Positions 1 through 9,394 of a stretch of DNA of 64,000 nucleotides are shown in pieces (position 1 is the first letter of the stretch; every line of letters begins with the position of its first letter). Made by a program: the position numbers and the translations under genes. The DNA is from an uncultured Microscilla sp. (GTDB lineage: Bacteria; Bacteroidota; Bacteroidia; Cytophagales; Microscillaceae), in contig NZ_CANLRP010000007.1 in NCBI RefSeq assembly GCF_947493425.1, positions 44,544 to 108,543 of the forward strand, read 5' to 3'. The notes under the pieces are model-generated. The model had not been told where the DNA came from, did not search any database, and was given only the letters and a program-made list of their open reading frames with translations.

Positions 1-352
1 AGGCTTTTTTCTCTTTCTTAATACCAAAAGCTGTCACTACTACTTGAGCCAATGCCCCTTCTTCCTGAAGAACAACATCAATGTTTGTTTGTGCACCCAC
101 CGCTACTTTCTGAGTTTGCATTCCTACAAATGAAAATACGAGCGTATCATTCGGTGAAACATCAGCTAATGTATATGTTCCATCGTTATTGGTTGCGGTT
201 CCTTGCGTAGTACCTTTAATTAAAATTGTTACGCCTGGTAGACCACCACCTTCTTTGTCTTTTACTGTTCCCGAAACAGTAATACTTTGTGAAAAGACAT
301 AGGTTGTTAGCCCCACCATAAGAAATAGGGTGAGTAAAAGTTTACTTTTCAT
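1..352 (-). CDS. SusC/RagA-type TonB-linked outer membrane protein, N-terminal part (runs off left edge)
   Basis: Only the first 117 codons are inside the window; the gene continues beyond base 1. The start is the ATG at 350-352. It opens with a signal peptide (MKSKLLLTLFLMVGLTTYVF, cleavage near FSQ), followed by a carboxypeptidase-regulatory-like beta-sandwich (SITVSGTVKDKEGGGLPGV... to about residue 100), then VVVTAFG, the usual lead into the TonB plug of SusC proteins. By family knowledge it imports oligomers through the outer membrane together with a SusD lipoprotein, which is not visible here. Signal peptide and upstream DNA closely match those of the susC gene at 15644. The substrate cannot be told. 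Confidence 0.9.
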   Translation of the reverse strand, partial: MKSKLLLTLFLMVGLTTYVFSQSITVSGTVKDKEGGGLPGVTILIKGTTQGTATNNDGTYTLADVSPNDTLVFSFVGMQTQKVAVGAQTNIDVVLQEEGALAQVVVTAFGIKKEKKA

Positions 353-369
353 AAGTAATTGCTTAAATT

Positions 370-401
370 ATTTTACCATAATACACTTAATGTGTTGAGG
401 T
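370..401 (-). promoter_or_regulatory. Conserved leader of susC genes
   Basis: Read on the minus strand, the bases before the start include AGTGTATTATGGTAAAA followed by AATTTAAG and AATTACTT. The same 17-mer sits the same distance upstream of the other susC at 15644. It is likely part of a shared 5' untranslated region or control site. It does not match TAnnTTTG. Confidence 0.5.
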
Positions 402-423
402 GAGCATTATTCTTCTATTCAGC

Positions 424-468
424 TTATTTGTAATGATGTCCTTTTCTGCCCATCAGGACTACAAATAA
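424..468 (-). promoter_or_regulatory. Hairpin in the susC leader
   Basis: TTATTTGTA at 424-432 pairs with TACAAATAA at 460-468, and GTCCT at 438-442 pairs with AGGAC at 455-459, with a 5-nt interruption on one side. It lies about 70-120 nt before the susC start and may be a structured part of its leader RNA. No T tract follows, so it is probably not a terminator. Confidence 0.3.
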
Positions 469-1348
469 TGCTGTTATAGTTTGGGTAATGCTCTATTTAT
501 CAACTCATTAGATACTTAACCATGCTGGTTGGCTTGGATAAAGTTCTTCTGAAGTTTTTCTTGAAAAAATTATAGAGTGTATGCCCGGTCCTTTAAATCT
601 TTCCAGTGGATGTACTGTAAGACAAACTTTTTGATAAAATGAAAATCAAGAAAGTTTTAAGGAAAGGTGTGAAGCACTGTGCTTCATGTAAAAAGATGTG
701 AAGTAGTTTTTTTACATATAGATCGAATTTGATTATACCATAATAAACCATAATGCATTGTAGGTTGCCCAAGCTATAGTTTATTATATGCCACGTTGTA
801 ATGATTGTCTGCCCAACATCATTACTGCATAGATAAACTGCCTTAGGGAACTTTAATACTTAGTAGATCACTAAATGATTCGCTTCCCCTATCTTGACAT
901 GCATTTTTTTTAAAAAATATGTTAAAAAAACACTGGCTTTGCTTTGTGCTGCCTGCCAAGAAATACCAATTACCTTGAGACATATAGCACAATGAAAAGC
1001 ACAAGTCGTAGTGATTATTATAGCAATGCTGATAATTCATCTCTATAAAAATTTAGAAAAGGATGTTATTTGGTTTGTTATCAGTACTTTATGATACTAA
1101 AAGGGCGTACATTAGTATTGGTAGGTAATCAATGCTTTAGTCATTGGTGGGTATAGAAGTTGGCATAAAGTTTTTACTCAAAAAATAGGCATAATGACCA
1201 AAAATTAAGACTTGTGCTTGCCATTAGCCGTAAAAGGAGACAATGATGTGACAAGTGTCTCCAAAATAAGTAAAGCATACGTTACTAAGTAAGCAATAAG
1301 CTTTGTGATCACCTTAATAAGCAACTTATAAATTCAAATCTTACAATT

Positions 1349-1816
1349 ATGATTCAAATCTTTGTATTCATTTTTTACTTGGCGCTCAACTTAGTGCCTG
1401 CCAAAACTACCCAGTTTAAGATGGAAATGCACAATCCCGATAATTATAAAGAGGTAGTAGTGCTGGAGTTTAAACAGCAAAAAGATCAATGGACAGTAGT
1501 GCCCAGTCATAAGCCTGATGATGTGCTATTTTTCCGGTTTGATAAACAACAGTATTGTTATATCAAAGATGGGGTAAAAGGTAAGGAAGAAAAGGTAGAC
1601 TTGTTGAACAAAATGCATATTGTCCCTAATCATAAAAAATGGAAAAAAGTGACAAAAGTTGTTTTTGACTTAAAGAAAGAACAAGAGGGAAGCCCTCGTC
1701 ATTTGGTTTTTATGGTGGCTAAAGATGGAAAGAAAAAACGCATTATTTCTATTGACAAAAAGACTGTACCTGATATGAGTAAAGCAATGCCTGAAATGCA
1801 TTTGACTTGGAAATAA
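1349..1816 (+). CDS. Secreted protein of unknown family, tandem copy 1 of 3
   Basis: 155 residues. A hydrophobic N-terminus (MIQIFVFIFYLALNLVPAK) looks like a signal peptide, followed by a basic, beta-rich body and a C-terminus ending MHLTWK. I do not recognise the family. The next two genes are clear paralogues: all three share a hydrophobic start ending in LVP or IVP, a central N-H-(K/R)-K-W-(K/S/R)-K block (VPNHKKWKKV here) and a final W-K. Spacing to the next gene is 28 bp, so the three are probably one transcript ending at the hairpin at 2811. A periplasmic or outer-surface location is inferred; no catalytic motif is visible. Confidence 0.75.
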   Translation: MIQIFVFIFYLALNLVPAKTTQFKMEMHNPDNYKEVVVLEFKQQKDQWTVVPSHKPDDVLFFRFDKQQYCYIKDGVKGKEEKVDLLNKMHIVPNHKKWKKVTKVVFDLKKEQEGSPRHLVFMVAKDGKKKRIISIDKKTVPDMSKAMPEMHLTWK

Positions 1817-1844
1817 TTTACGAACTTTTAAAATATATACTTCT

Positions 1845-2309
1845 ATGGATATGACATTTGTAATGTTGTTTTATATACTTACCAGCATAGTACCTGCCAA
1901 TAAAGATCAGTTTAAGGTAACGGCTGCCAATCCTGAAAATAAAACAGAAACCATCATACTTAACTTTACCCGCTCATCAAATGAGTGGAGAGTAGTACCA
2001 AGTAATCAAAAAGACGAAGACATGTTTTTTTATTTCAAGGGCAAAACTGCCTATATCAAGCCTTCTGCCAGTGCTGCCTATGAGAAAGTAGATTTGCTGG
2101 AGAAAACCCAAATTGTGCCCAACCATAAAAAATGGAGTAAGGTAACAGAAGTGGCTTTTAAAGAAAAAGAGAGCGACCCCCGATCAGAGAGCTTGGTGTT
2201 TTTGGTAGTAAATAAAGGCAAAAACAAACGAATAGTGAAGATAGATAAGACCAATCACCCAGAGTTAACCGAGAAAGAGGCACCCACCATGCATTTAAGT
2301 TGGAAATAA
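1845..2309 (+). CDS. Secreted protein of unknown family, tandem copy 2 of 3
   Basis: 154 residues, closest to copy 1. It shares the hydrophobic start (MDMTFVMLFYILTSIVPA), the block VPNHKKWSKVTEVAF, the stretch LVFLVVNKGKNKRI and the terminal HLSWK. The second half (KVDLLEKTQIVPNHKKW) aligns with copy 1 almost without gaps, while the middle is more divergent. It lies between copies 1 and 3, only 12 bp before copy 3. Function unknown. The pattern of duplicated small secreted proteins suggests selection for dosage or for sequence variety, but the sequence does not say which. Confidence 0.75.
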   Translation: MDMTFVMLFYILTSIVPANKDQFKVTAANPENKTETIILNFTRSSNEWRVVPSNQKDEDMFFYFKGKTAYIKPSASAAYEKVDLLEKTQIVPNHKKWSKVTEVAFKEKESDPRSESLVFLVVNKGKNKRIVKIDKTNHPELTEKEAPTMHLSWK

Positions 2310-2321
2310 ACAAATAAAACT

Positions 2322-2774
2322 ATGAGGATAGCATTTGAGCTTATTTTTTATATCATTATCAATCTGGTGCCTGGTAAGGTAGATCACTTTCAGGCAGACT
2401 TTAAAAAAGATGATGAAAAGGTCATGCTTGAGTTTACCCGTGAACCTAATAATCATTGGAAGGTGTTAGGGCAGGTAAAAGGGCAAAAGAGAAAAGAGGC
2501 GCTTTACTTTTGGTTTGATAAAGACCTATCCAAGTATCATCAAAAAACCGAAAGGCGTACAAAAACCTACCCTTTTGCAGTACGCTACAATATCAAACGT
2601 AACCACAGAAAGTGGCGTAAAACTTCGTTAATCACTTATACGATGAAGTCTTCAAGCACAAAATTCCTTAGCTTTAAAATAAGTAAGCAGAGCAAGCACC
2701 GTTACCATGTTGCACCTGCAGAAGGCGATGCAGAGCTAAAAGACTTTCCTGAGTTTTGGGTGTATTGGAAGTGA
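2322..2774 (+). CDS. Secreted protein of unknown family, tandem copy 3 of 3
   Basis: 150 residues and the most divergent of the three. It keeps the hydrophobic N-terminus (MRIAFELIFYIIINLVPGKV), the motif KRNHRKWRKTSLITY where the others have PNHKKW, and a C-terminal FWVYWK. It is strongly basic. It follows copy 2 by 12 bp and is followed by a strong terminator at 2811-2848, so it ends the unit. No known domain recognised. Confidence 0.72.
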   Translation: MRIAFELIFYIIINLVPGKVDHFQADFKKDDEKVMLEFTREPNNHWKVLGQVKGQKRKEALYFWFDKDLSKYHQKTERRTKTYPFAVRYNIKRNHRKWRKTSLITYTMKSSSTKFLSFKISKQSKHRYHVAPAEGDAELKDFPEFWVYWK

Positions 2775-2810
2775 AAATTATGGCTTTATTACACTTTTTT
2801 GCTAATAAAT

Positions 2811-2848
2811 AAAAGCCTTGATGATTAGATTTGTCAAGGCTTTTGTTT
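2811..2848 (+). terminator. Rho-independent terminator after the three-paralogue unit
   Basis: An 11-bp perfect stem (AAAAGCCTTGA / TCAAGGCTTTT) with a 12-nt loop, followed by a T-rich tail, 36 nt after the stop of copy 3. Confidence 0.8.
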
Positions 2849-2961
2849 GTTCAATTATTCAATGTCTTTTAGGTATATGTATCTTTTTTAGAGGTTGTTC
2901 CACAATTAAATGCTTCGCTGTAGTTTGGTTGTGTCATTTGTAGATAGTGAACTTCTAATTG

Positions 2962-5049
2962 TTAATACCCCCCCTGATATTTACGGGTAACCCACTCTAT
3001 AGTAGCAAGTGCCATCAACACAAAGAAAATCCATTTAAGGTGAATCATCTCTTGGATTTCTTCGCTGCTATGCAATACATTAGGTTTGCGGGTGTTTAAC
3101 ACTGCTTTTTTGAGTTCAGCAGTTTGGTTCATAGTAAAAAACCTGCCAGCAGTTTTTTTAGATAACTGTCTTAACAAGTTGTGGTCAGCTGTATTGTTCA
3201 ATGCTTCCAGTTGTAAACTCTTGATTGTAAACTCGCCGCTAGAAACTTCATTTTTATTTTTTATAGTGGCAGCAGCACTGTATTTATAAACCCCCTTACC
3301 CAATCCACTAATCTCAAAGCGTGAGCTGCCCTCAGTGGGAGTAAATGAGTAAGTAGACGTTTTGCCCTTTTCATTGGTCAGGGCAAGGTTTACCTTGACG
3401 TCATAAATACGCTCGTATAACTTGTTATACATTTCGGTTTCAAATACCACCTTTTCAAAGTCATAAAACTCATTATTGATGGGGTATACCCGTAAACGTC
3501 GTTTATCTTCTTTAGTAGAAAGGTATTGTACTACTTTGCTTACAATTTCGTCTACAATTTCGTGTTTTTCATTCAGGGCATATTCTTCCTGACGCCATTC
3601 CCACAAGCCTTCGCCTGCCATTACTGCCGATTTTACTCCATTCAGCTCATTAATTACCAATAAAGGTTTAGAGGTTTCTATGCTTCCTACTCTTTGATGC
3701 AAAATTACTTGGGCACTATTACTTACTCCATAATTGCCAAAAGGTACCGATGCCGGAGGAAGCTTTTTAAATACTTTTACTTTTTCTCGCTCAAAATTAA
3801 ATGTATTAAATTTATCATTAAAAATTGGGGTTACTTCGTCCATTTGACGCCCCCTTCTATTGACGCGTAAGCCTGCATTGAGACTGTTAAAAGTGTTAAG
3901 GTCACTTTGGGAACCTAAAATATAAAAAATGGGTGTACCTTGTTTACGAAAACGTGCCAATAGATTTCTGCCATTGCGGTAAATATTAGGTACCTGGTGG
4001 GCTATTATCAAATCATATTTTTCGTTTTTAAGCTTCGTAATCCCCGGAATGTGCATGTCAAAACTATAATTATCATTTTTGGTAATTGCACTTTTGAGTG
4101 CCTTAATATCAGGGTGAGGAGTAGGGGCAATCACCAAAATTTTTTCCTTACCATCTATCACCTCAATGTATACATCACGGGCATTGTTGGTTTTGGTAAA
4201 CTCATTTTCCAGCGCGTCTACATATACCATGTAGCGTTGCATTCCTTTATACTTGGCTTCGGTCAAAAACGTCACTTGTTGTAACTCACCATCTTCTTTA
4301 AACGTGACCTTTTTCCTGCCTAAAACCTGTCCATTTTGACTCAAATACACATTGACTGAGCGCCCAGAGTAGCCTATATTTTCTACCTCTGCTACTACCG
4401 GAAACTTATTGCCTAGATAAGCTACCTTATTGGCAAGCACTGCCGCCAGTTTTATGTCACGTTTTTGGGTGGTATCGCCCACTCCTACAGTATACACCGG
4501 AAAACTATAATCTTGAAAAATGGGTGAAATGCCTTGATTGTAAATGCCATCCGACACCAATACGACTTTGTCAAGGTTACGGTTTTCATAATTGTTTTTG
4601 ATGGTATTGAGAATAGCACTCAGGTTAGAACTGGCAAAGTTGAGGGGAGTTTGGATAATGTTTTTGGCAATACTGGTAATGTCCAGGTTTTGAATATCAA
4701 TATTTACATTGTCTTTTTTTAGGGCGTCACCTAAGTTTTCAAGCTCTTTATAGAGATTTCTTATCTTCACTGAGTCGTTGGTGGTAGCTATAGACTGAGA
4801 GTTATCTATGGCAAATACTACAGTAGGTTTTTCTATAGTATTGCTTACCTGCCGTAAGTAAGGGTTGAGTAATAGCAGCAAGCATAAAATAGTGACCAAT
4901 ACAAATCTGAGTGTACCTAGTATACGATTGGTGGTTTTCGACCAATTGGCTTTTTTAGAGTACAACAGCAATGCATAAGCCAAACCAATGGCTACGCACA
5001 CCAGAATAAGCCAGGGAGATGCCTGGGTGATCAGTTTAAGTTTTTCCAT
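2962..5049 (-). CDS. Membrane-anchored protein with von Willebrand factor A-like domain
   Basis: 695 residues, ATG start at 5049. Two N-terminal membrane helices (about residues 12-30 and 45-62) are followed by a VWA-like domain with the metal-site motif D82-N-S-Q-S and a second acidic loop in LVSDG. A long, probably periplasmic, beta-rich region comes next, then a C-terminal helix near residues 667-685 ahead of a short basic tail. This layout is common in Bacteroidota (BatA-like or glutamine-amidotransferase-fold VWA membrane proteins), where such proteins are thought to act in envelope maintenance; the actual partner is unknown. It stands alone, with no MoxR ATPase or Bat genes beside it, which is unusual for BatA/BatB. 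Confidence 0.75.
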   Translation of the reverse strand: MEKLKLITQASPWLILVCVAIGLAYALLLYSKKANWSKTTNRILGTLRFVLVTILCLLLLLNPYLRQVSNTIEKPTVVFAIDNSQSIATTNDSVKIRNLYKELENLGDALKKDNVNIDIQNLDITSIAKNIIQTPLNFASSNLSAILNTIKNNYENRNLDKVVLVSDGIYNQGISPIFQDYSFPVYTVGVGDTTQKRDIKLAAVLANKVAYLGNKFPVVAEVENIGYSGRSVNVYLSQNGQVLGRKKVTFKEDGELQQVTFLTEAKYKGMQRYMVYVDALENEFTKTNNARDVYIEVIDGKEKILVIAPTPHPDIKALKSAITKNDNYSFDMHIPGITKLKNEKYDLIIAHQVPNIYRNGRNLLARFRKQGTPIFYILGSQSDLNTFNSLNAGLRVNRRGRQMDEVTPIFNDKFNTFNFEREKVKVFKKLPPASVPFGNYGVSNSAQVILHQRVGSIETSKPLLVINELNGVKSAVMAGEGLWEWRQEEYALNEKHEIVDEIVSKVVQYLSTKEDKRRLRVYPINNEFYDFEKVVFETEMYNKLYERIYDVKVNLALTNEKGKTSTYSFTPTEGSSRFEISGLGKGVYKYSAAATIKNKNEVSSGEFTIKSLQLEALNNTADHNLLRQLSKKTAGRFFTMNQTAELKKAVLNTRKPNVLHSSEEIQEMIHLKWIFFVLMALATIEWVTRKYQGGY

Positions 5050-5385
5050 ACAATATTTATGATTCAGCGTCCGTAGCCTTTACAAGTGGTGAGCCATTGG
5101 GTGTCCCTTGTTATGGGGTTGGGTATAGCCCTCATTGGCGGTTGGTTTTACCCTTTGCTGTTTAGGTGTATGTAGAGATTGGGGCAAAGGGTTTGAAATG
5201 ACTATTATTTCGGACTCATTGAGCTAATATTTAGTGTCTTACAAAAACTCCAAGATAAAAAACAATCTTTATAAATTGTATAATGGCTTCATTAAAATTA
5301 CACTAAATATGCAAAAAGCCTTGTTAGCGATTTGTTAAAACACATATTTATCTATAACCATAGGTTCTCACAGAGCAGAGTTGAG
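5050..5385. other. Intergenic region with a long inverted repeat
   Basis: 336 bp between the threonine aldolase 3' end and the VWA gene start, both on the minus strand. No gene seen. An 11-bp perfect inverted repeat (ATATTTAGTGT at 5227-5237, ACACTAAATAT at 5300-5310) encloses a smaller AAGAT/ATCTT hairpin. Confidence 0.45.
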
Positions 5386-6456
5386 TTAATAACCTGTTTT
5401 CATAGAAGTTGCCTTTACCAATGACTGAATGGTTTCTACCGCCTGTTCACAATCTTGTTGCGTTATATCCAGGTGAGTTACCAAACGAATGCGTTGATCA
5501 GACACACATAAAAATAACACTCCCTGGTCACGGGCTTTTTGTTCAAGTGTTTGTGCAGGCAAACGTTCGTCAGTTAGGTCTGCCATGACTATATTGGTGT
5601 GGGTATTATCAATATTTACCCTAAGCCCTTCAATTTCATTCAGCGATTTTGCCAAAAACTGAGCGTTGGCGTGGTCTTCTGCCAATCTTGTGCGGTGATG
5701 TCGTATCGCATACAACCCACCTGCGGCAATAATGCCTGCTTGCCGCATAGCTCCCCCCATAATTCGTCGGTAACGATAAGCTTTTTCAATCAACTCACTG
5801 TTTCCAGCAAGCAATGAACCTACAGGAGCTCCCAAACCCTTTGATAAACATACTGATACAGTATCAAACCCTTGAGTAAGTGTGTGTAGTTCTGTACCAT
5901 AATAAGTGGCGGCATTCCATAGACGGGCACCATCCAGGTGTTTGGCCATTTTTAGCTCATCGGCAGTAGCCAATACCTGGGCAATCTCACCTTGGCTCCA
6001 CACCAACCCACCGCCTACATTGTGGGTGTTTTCTATAGAAACCAATCTTGTGGGAGCAAAATGATAAGGAACCTGGTTAGGTTTATAAGCTGCTTTCATA
6101 TCTTGAGCAGTAAACCGACCATCGCCTGTCAGAGGGGTAAGCTGTACGGAAGAGATAAACCCTGCTGCCCCCGATTCAAACATCCAATTATGGGCATGAT
6201 TACCCACTATCATTCCGTCGCCGGGTTGGGTGAGTAGTTTGATAGCTATTTGATTTGCCATGCTACCTGTGGGTACATACAGGGCTTTTTCTTTGCCCAA
6301 CAAATCAGCTACTTCTTCTTGTAGTGCGTTTACTGTGGGGTCTTCCTGATACATATCATCGCCTACTTTGGCCTCGGCTATGAAGCGCCTCATGTCAGCC
6401 GTAGGCTGAGTCACAGTATCTGATCTTAAGTCTATTTTTTTTGTAACCTGGGTCAT
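5386..6456 (-). CDS. ltaE: Low-specificity L-threonine aldolase
   Basis: 356 residues. This PLP enzyme of fold type I cleaves L-threonine or L-allo-threonine to glycine and acetaldehyde in the cytosol. The start is the ATG at 6456, because [19 protein letters not shown] is the family's usual N-terminus; the upstream in-frame extension is hydrophobic and not conserved. Visible motifs are [11 protein letters not shown] near residue 9, [13 protein letters not shown] (31-43), PTGSMANQ (62-69), [10 protein letters not shown] (173-182) with the Asp that contacts the PLP ring, and the Schiff-base Lys206 in [12 protein letters not shown]. Length fits the family. It is divergent from the CcoI gene, with 263 bp between their starts. 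Single-gene unit as far as visible. Confidence 0.93.
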   Translation of the reverse strand: MTQVTKKIDLRSDTVTQPTADMRRFIAEAKVGDDMYQEDPTVNALQEEVADLLGKEKALYVPTGSMANQIAIKLLTQPGDGMIVGNHAHNWMFESGAAGFISSVQLTPLTGDGRFTAQDMKAAYKPNQVPYHFAPTRLVSIENTHNVGGGLVWSQGEIAQVLATADELKMAKHLDGARLWNAATYYGTELHTLTQGFDTVSVCLSKGLGAPVGSLLAGNSELIEKAYRYRRIMGGAMRQAGIIAAGGLYAIRHHRTRLAEDHANAQFLAKSLNEIEGLRVNIDNTHTNIVMADLTDERLPAQTLEQKARDQGVLFLCVSDQRIRLVTHLDITQQDCEQAVETIQSLVKATSMKTGY

Positions 6457-6719
6457 TTTATGGTTTGTATGTTTAAAAGTGTCTTTGGGTGTAAAGAAGC
6501 AAATTACATTAACTGCTACTACAAATATCAGCAAACTATCTGAATAGTACCTCAAAGCCTTTTTTGAAAAAAATAATACTTGTTTTTGGCTACACTTCAA
6601 ACCTGACGAATATCATATTTTTTTTGCCCCTTATTGCCCACATTTGTAGCACTAAAGAAAGACATAATCATTAATACTCGTTGCTTGTCCCTTACTGTCA
6701 GCAACTTAAGACTAAATAT

Positions 6720-9200
6720 ATGCTCCAGGCAGAAACCCATACCGCGCTCCAGTGCTATCATTGCGGCGAAACTTGTGCCGATGACCACATCCATCTGGAC
6801 GAGAAATTTTTTTGTTGTGATGGTTGTAAAACTGTATTTGAAATCTTAGACGAAAACGGGCTATGTAATTATTATGACCTGGAACAATCGCCTGGAATTC
6901 AACTCAAGATACGCAATTGGGGTACCCGTTATGATTTTCTCGATAATGCTGACATTGCTCACCAATTACTTGATTTTTCTGAAGGTAATACCCAAAAAAT
7001 TACTTGGTTTGTTCCAGCTATTCACTGTAGCTCCTGTATTTGGTTGCTCGAAAACCTCTACAAGCTTCAGCCAGGTATTCAATACTCAAGGGTAAACTTT
7101 GTGCGCAAAGAGGTTATGCTTACCTATGACTCCAGTCAGATTTCTTTACGTAAGCTTGCCGAACTACTTGCCACATTGGGTTATGCCCCAAAAATTCAAT
7201 TAGATGACTTAAAGCCTGACAATGGTTCTCAAAAGAAAAAGTTGAGCACAGAAGAGAAAAAGCTATATTTTAAAATCGGAATTACCGGGTTTGCCTTTGG
7301 CAATATTATGCTGTTGAGTTTTCCTGAGTACCTTGATTGGGTAGGAACCGACTATCAGAATTTTTTTGGTTATTTGAATATATTGCTTGCCCTGCCAGTA
7401 TTTTTTTATTGTAGTTCCGACTATCTCCTGTCAGCGTTTAAAGCCTTACGTGCCAAGACGATCAACTTGGATGTGCCCATTTCTATGGGAATTATTGCCT
7501 TATTTGGGCGTAGTTTATACGAAATCTTAACCCATACTGGTGCTGGTTTTATGGATTCGTTGGCGGGCTTAATCTTTTTTTTGCTTGTAGGCAAGTGGTT
7601 TCAAAGCAAAACTTACCAAAGCCTTTCGTTTGAACGCGATTATAAGTCTTACTTTCCTTTGGCAGTACAATTAAAGCAACGCAAGGGGCAAGGCAGTAAG
7701 TCTACGAGCAGTATTCCGGTAACTGACATCAAAAAAAACGATCACATCATTATCCGAAACCAAGAACTTATTCCTACTGATAGTATTTTACTGAGCAAAG
7801 ATGCTTTCATTGATTACAGTTTTGTGACTGGCGAGGCAGAACCAATCCATAAAAGACAAGGCGACTATTTATATGCCGGGGGGAGGCAAGTAGGTGCCAG
7901 TATCACACTTGAAGTACAAAAAGAAGTAGCTCAAAGTTATCTTACCCAATTGTGGAACAACGATGTGTTTAGCAAAGAGGGTGGTACCCAAAAGCAATTT
8001 CAACAAAAAGTAGCACGCTTCAGTCAGTATTTTACTCTAGTAGTACTTGCTATAGCCTTTGGAGCAGCTTTATACTGGAATTTTACCAATCCTGCTAAAA
8101 TCTGGAATACCTTTACAGCGGTATTAATTGTGGCGTGTCCCTGTGCTCTGGCGTTGTCTATGCCTTTTACATTGGGCAATACAATGCGTATTTTTGGACG
8201 TAATCGTTTGTATCTAAAAAATGCTGAAGTAGTAGCAGATTTAGCCGGCATTAACCACTTAGTATTTGACAAAACAGGCACTATTACTCACCCTAACGAA
8301 ACCAAAATAAGCTTTGAAGCTAATCAAAACCAAGGTTTAAGCCCTGAACAAGCAGTACATATTGCATCATTAGTCAAACATTCTACGCACCCTCTAAGCC
8401 AACGAATTTTTAAGCATTTGAACATTCAAAACCTGGCAGAAGTAACTCAGTTTAAAGAAATACCGGGCAAGGGTATCAAGGGTAAAGTAGGGGGCGTTGA
8501 GGTTAGTGTAGGTAGCGAACAATGGATCAAAGGTGAGGAGTTTGCGCCTCAAAACGTCGCCCAATTACAAACCAAAGTTTTTGTAAAGTTGAGCGATGAA
8601 GTAGTAGGAGGTTTTGTGATGCAACATGAGTATCGGCAAGGCTTAGGTAAGCTTATCCAAAGAATGCAAAGCCAATATGATACTGCGCTCATCTCTGGTG
8701 ATAACGATGCAGAAGCTGAGCGTTTAAAATCATTCTTTGGTCAACAAAGTATCCTTAAGTTTCAACAAAAGCCTGCTGATAAACTAGCCTTTATCAATGA
8801 GTTACAGCAAGAAGGCAAACAAGTAATGATGATGGGTGATGGTTTGAACGATGCTGGTGCTTTGCAACAAAGTCATGTAGGCATTGCTGTTTCAGAGGAT
8901 ACTTCGTCGTTTTCGCCAGCATGTGATGCTATTTTAGATGCTAGAGTATTTGATAAACTGCCTGAGTTTCTAAAGTTCTCAAAAACCAGTCTTAAGGTAG
9001 TAAAAATGAGTTTTGTACTTTCATTGCTTTACAACCTGATAGGTGTTGCTTTTGCCGTAAGCGGTAACTTATCGCCTGTAGTAGCGGCCATTCTGATGCC
9101 TTTGAGTTCTATTACCGTAGTGAGTTTTGTAATCGTAACGACTAACGCCTTGGCTAAGTATCAAGGTTTGGTCATAGGAGATACCCTGTCAAAAAACTAA
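6720..9200 (+). CDS. ccoI: Copper-exporting P1B-type ATPase for cbb3 oxidase assembly (CcoI/FixI type)
   Basis: 826 residues from the ATG at 6720; the 13 residues upstream in frame are not typical. In order: an N-terminal Cys-rich metal-binding domain (CYHCGETC, CCDGC), an HMA-like domain with HCSSC in place of CxxC, membrane helices, the actuator loop TGEAEP, the CPC copper helix (VACPCALALSMP, near residue 470), phosphorylation site DKTGTITH (Asp near 516), the HP motif (KHSTHPLS) and the hinge GDGLNDAGAL (near 705). By family knowledge it moves Cu(I) across the inner membrane for cytochrome cbb3 oxidase maturation. The identification is reinforced by ccoS 12 bp downstream. No oxidase genes are in the window. 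Confidence 0.93.
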   Translation: MLQAETHTALQCYHCGETCADDHIHLDEKFFCCDGCKTVFEILDENGLCNYYDLEQSPGIQLKIRNWGTRYDFLDNADIAHQLLDFSEGNTQKITWFVPAIHCSSCIWLLENLYKLQPGIQYSRVNFVRKEVMLTYDSSQISLRKLAELLATLGYAPKIQLDDLKPDNGSQKKKLSTEEKKLYFKIGITGFAFGNIMLLSFPEYLDWVGTDYQNFFGYLNILLALPVFFYCSSDYLLSAFKALRAKTINLDVPISMGIIALFGRSLYEILTHTGAGFMDSLAGLIFFLLVGKWFQSKTYQSLSFERDYKSYFPLAVQLKQRKGQGSKSTSSIPVTDIKKNDHIIIRNQELIPTDSILLSKDAFIDYSFVTGEAEPIHKRQGDYLYAGGRQVGASITLEVQKEVAQSYLTQLWNNDVFSKEGGTQKQFQQKVARFSQYFTLVVLAIAFGAALYWNFTNPAKIWNTFTAVLIVACPCALALSMPFTLGNTMRIFGRNRLYLKNAEVVADLAGINHLVFDKTGTITHPNETKISFEANQNQGLSPEQAVHIASLVKHSTHPLSQRIFKHLNIQNLAEVTQFKEIPGKGIKGKVGGVEVSVGSEQWIKGEEFAPQNVAQLQTKVFVKLSDEVVGGFVMQHEYRQGLGKLIQRMQSQYDTALISGDNDAEAERLKSFFGQQSILKFQQKPADKLAFINELQQEGKQVMMMGDGLNDAGALQQSHVGIAVSEDTSSFSPACDAILDARVFDKLPEFLKFSKTSLKVVKMSFVLSLLYNLIGVAFAVSGNLSPVVAAILMPLSSITVVSFVIVTTNALAKYQGLVIGDTLSKN

Positions 9201-9212
9201 AAAGAAAGAAAT

Positions 9213-9386
9213 ATGTCTGTCATTGTTATTTTAATTATTGCAAGTATACTAGTGGCCATTGGTTTTTTAACCGCCTTTATATGGTCAGTAAAAAGCGGTC
9301 AATACGACGATACCTATTCACCTAGTGTGCGTATTTTATTTGATGACACCGCTCCAAAAAAAGACTTGGCTAAAAAGCCGAAGTAA
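9213..9386 (+). CDS. ccoS: cbb3-type cytochrome oxidase assembly protein CcoS
   Basis: 57 residues, easy to miss because of its size. One N-terminal membrane helix (SVIVILIIASILVAIGFLTA) is followed by FIWSVKSGQYDD, the diagnostic CcoS motif (W-x-V-x-S-G-Q-Y/F-D-D), and a short charged tail with RILFDD. It starts 12 bp after ccoI, so the two are almost surely co-translated, and a terminator follows at 9395. CcoS is needed for cofactor insertion into cbb3 oxidase together with CcoI (family knowledge). Confidence 0.93.
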   Translation: MSVIVILIIASILVAIGFLTAFIWSVKSGQYDDTYSPSVRILFDDTAPKKDLAKKPK

Positions 9387-9394
9387 AGACTTAT

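Larger units (their letters stand above)
353..1348. other. Intergenic region of about 1 kb between divergent genes
   Basis: AT-rich DNA between the minus-strand susC start (352) and the first plus-strand paralogue (1349). I see no convincing gene. It holds the susC leader (350-400), an imperfect hairpin at 424-468 (TTATTTGTA and GTCCT arms), and a 13-bp inverted repeat with one mismatch at 740-752 / 775-787. No TAnnTTTG promoter was found close to either gene. Confidence 0.5.

Noticed and set aside
843..1040. Minus-strand open frame of 65 codons in the susC upstream region
   Set aside because: Low-complexity and Cys/Asn/Tyr-rich, no start context, no homologous feel, and in a region dominated by AT-rich leader DNA.
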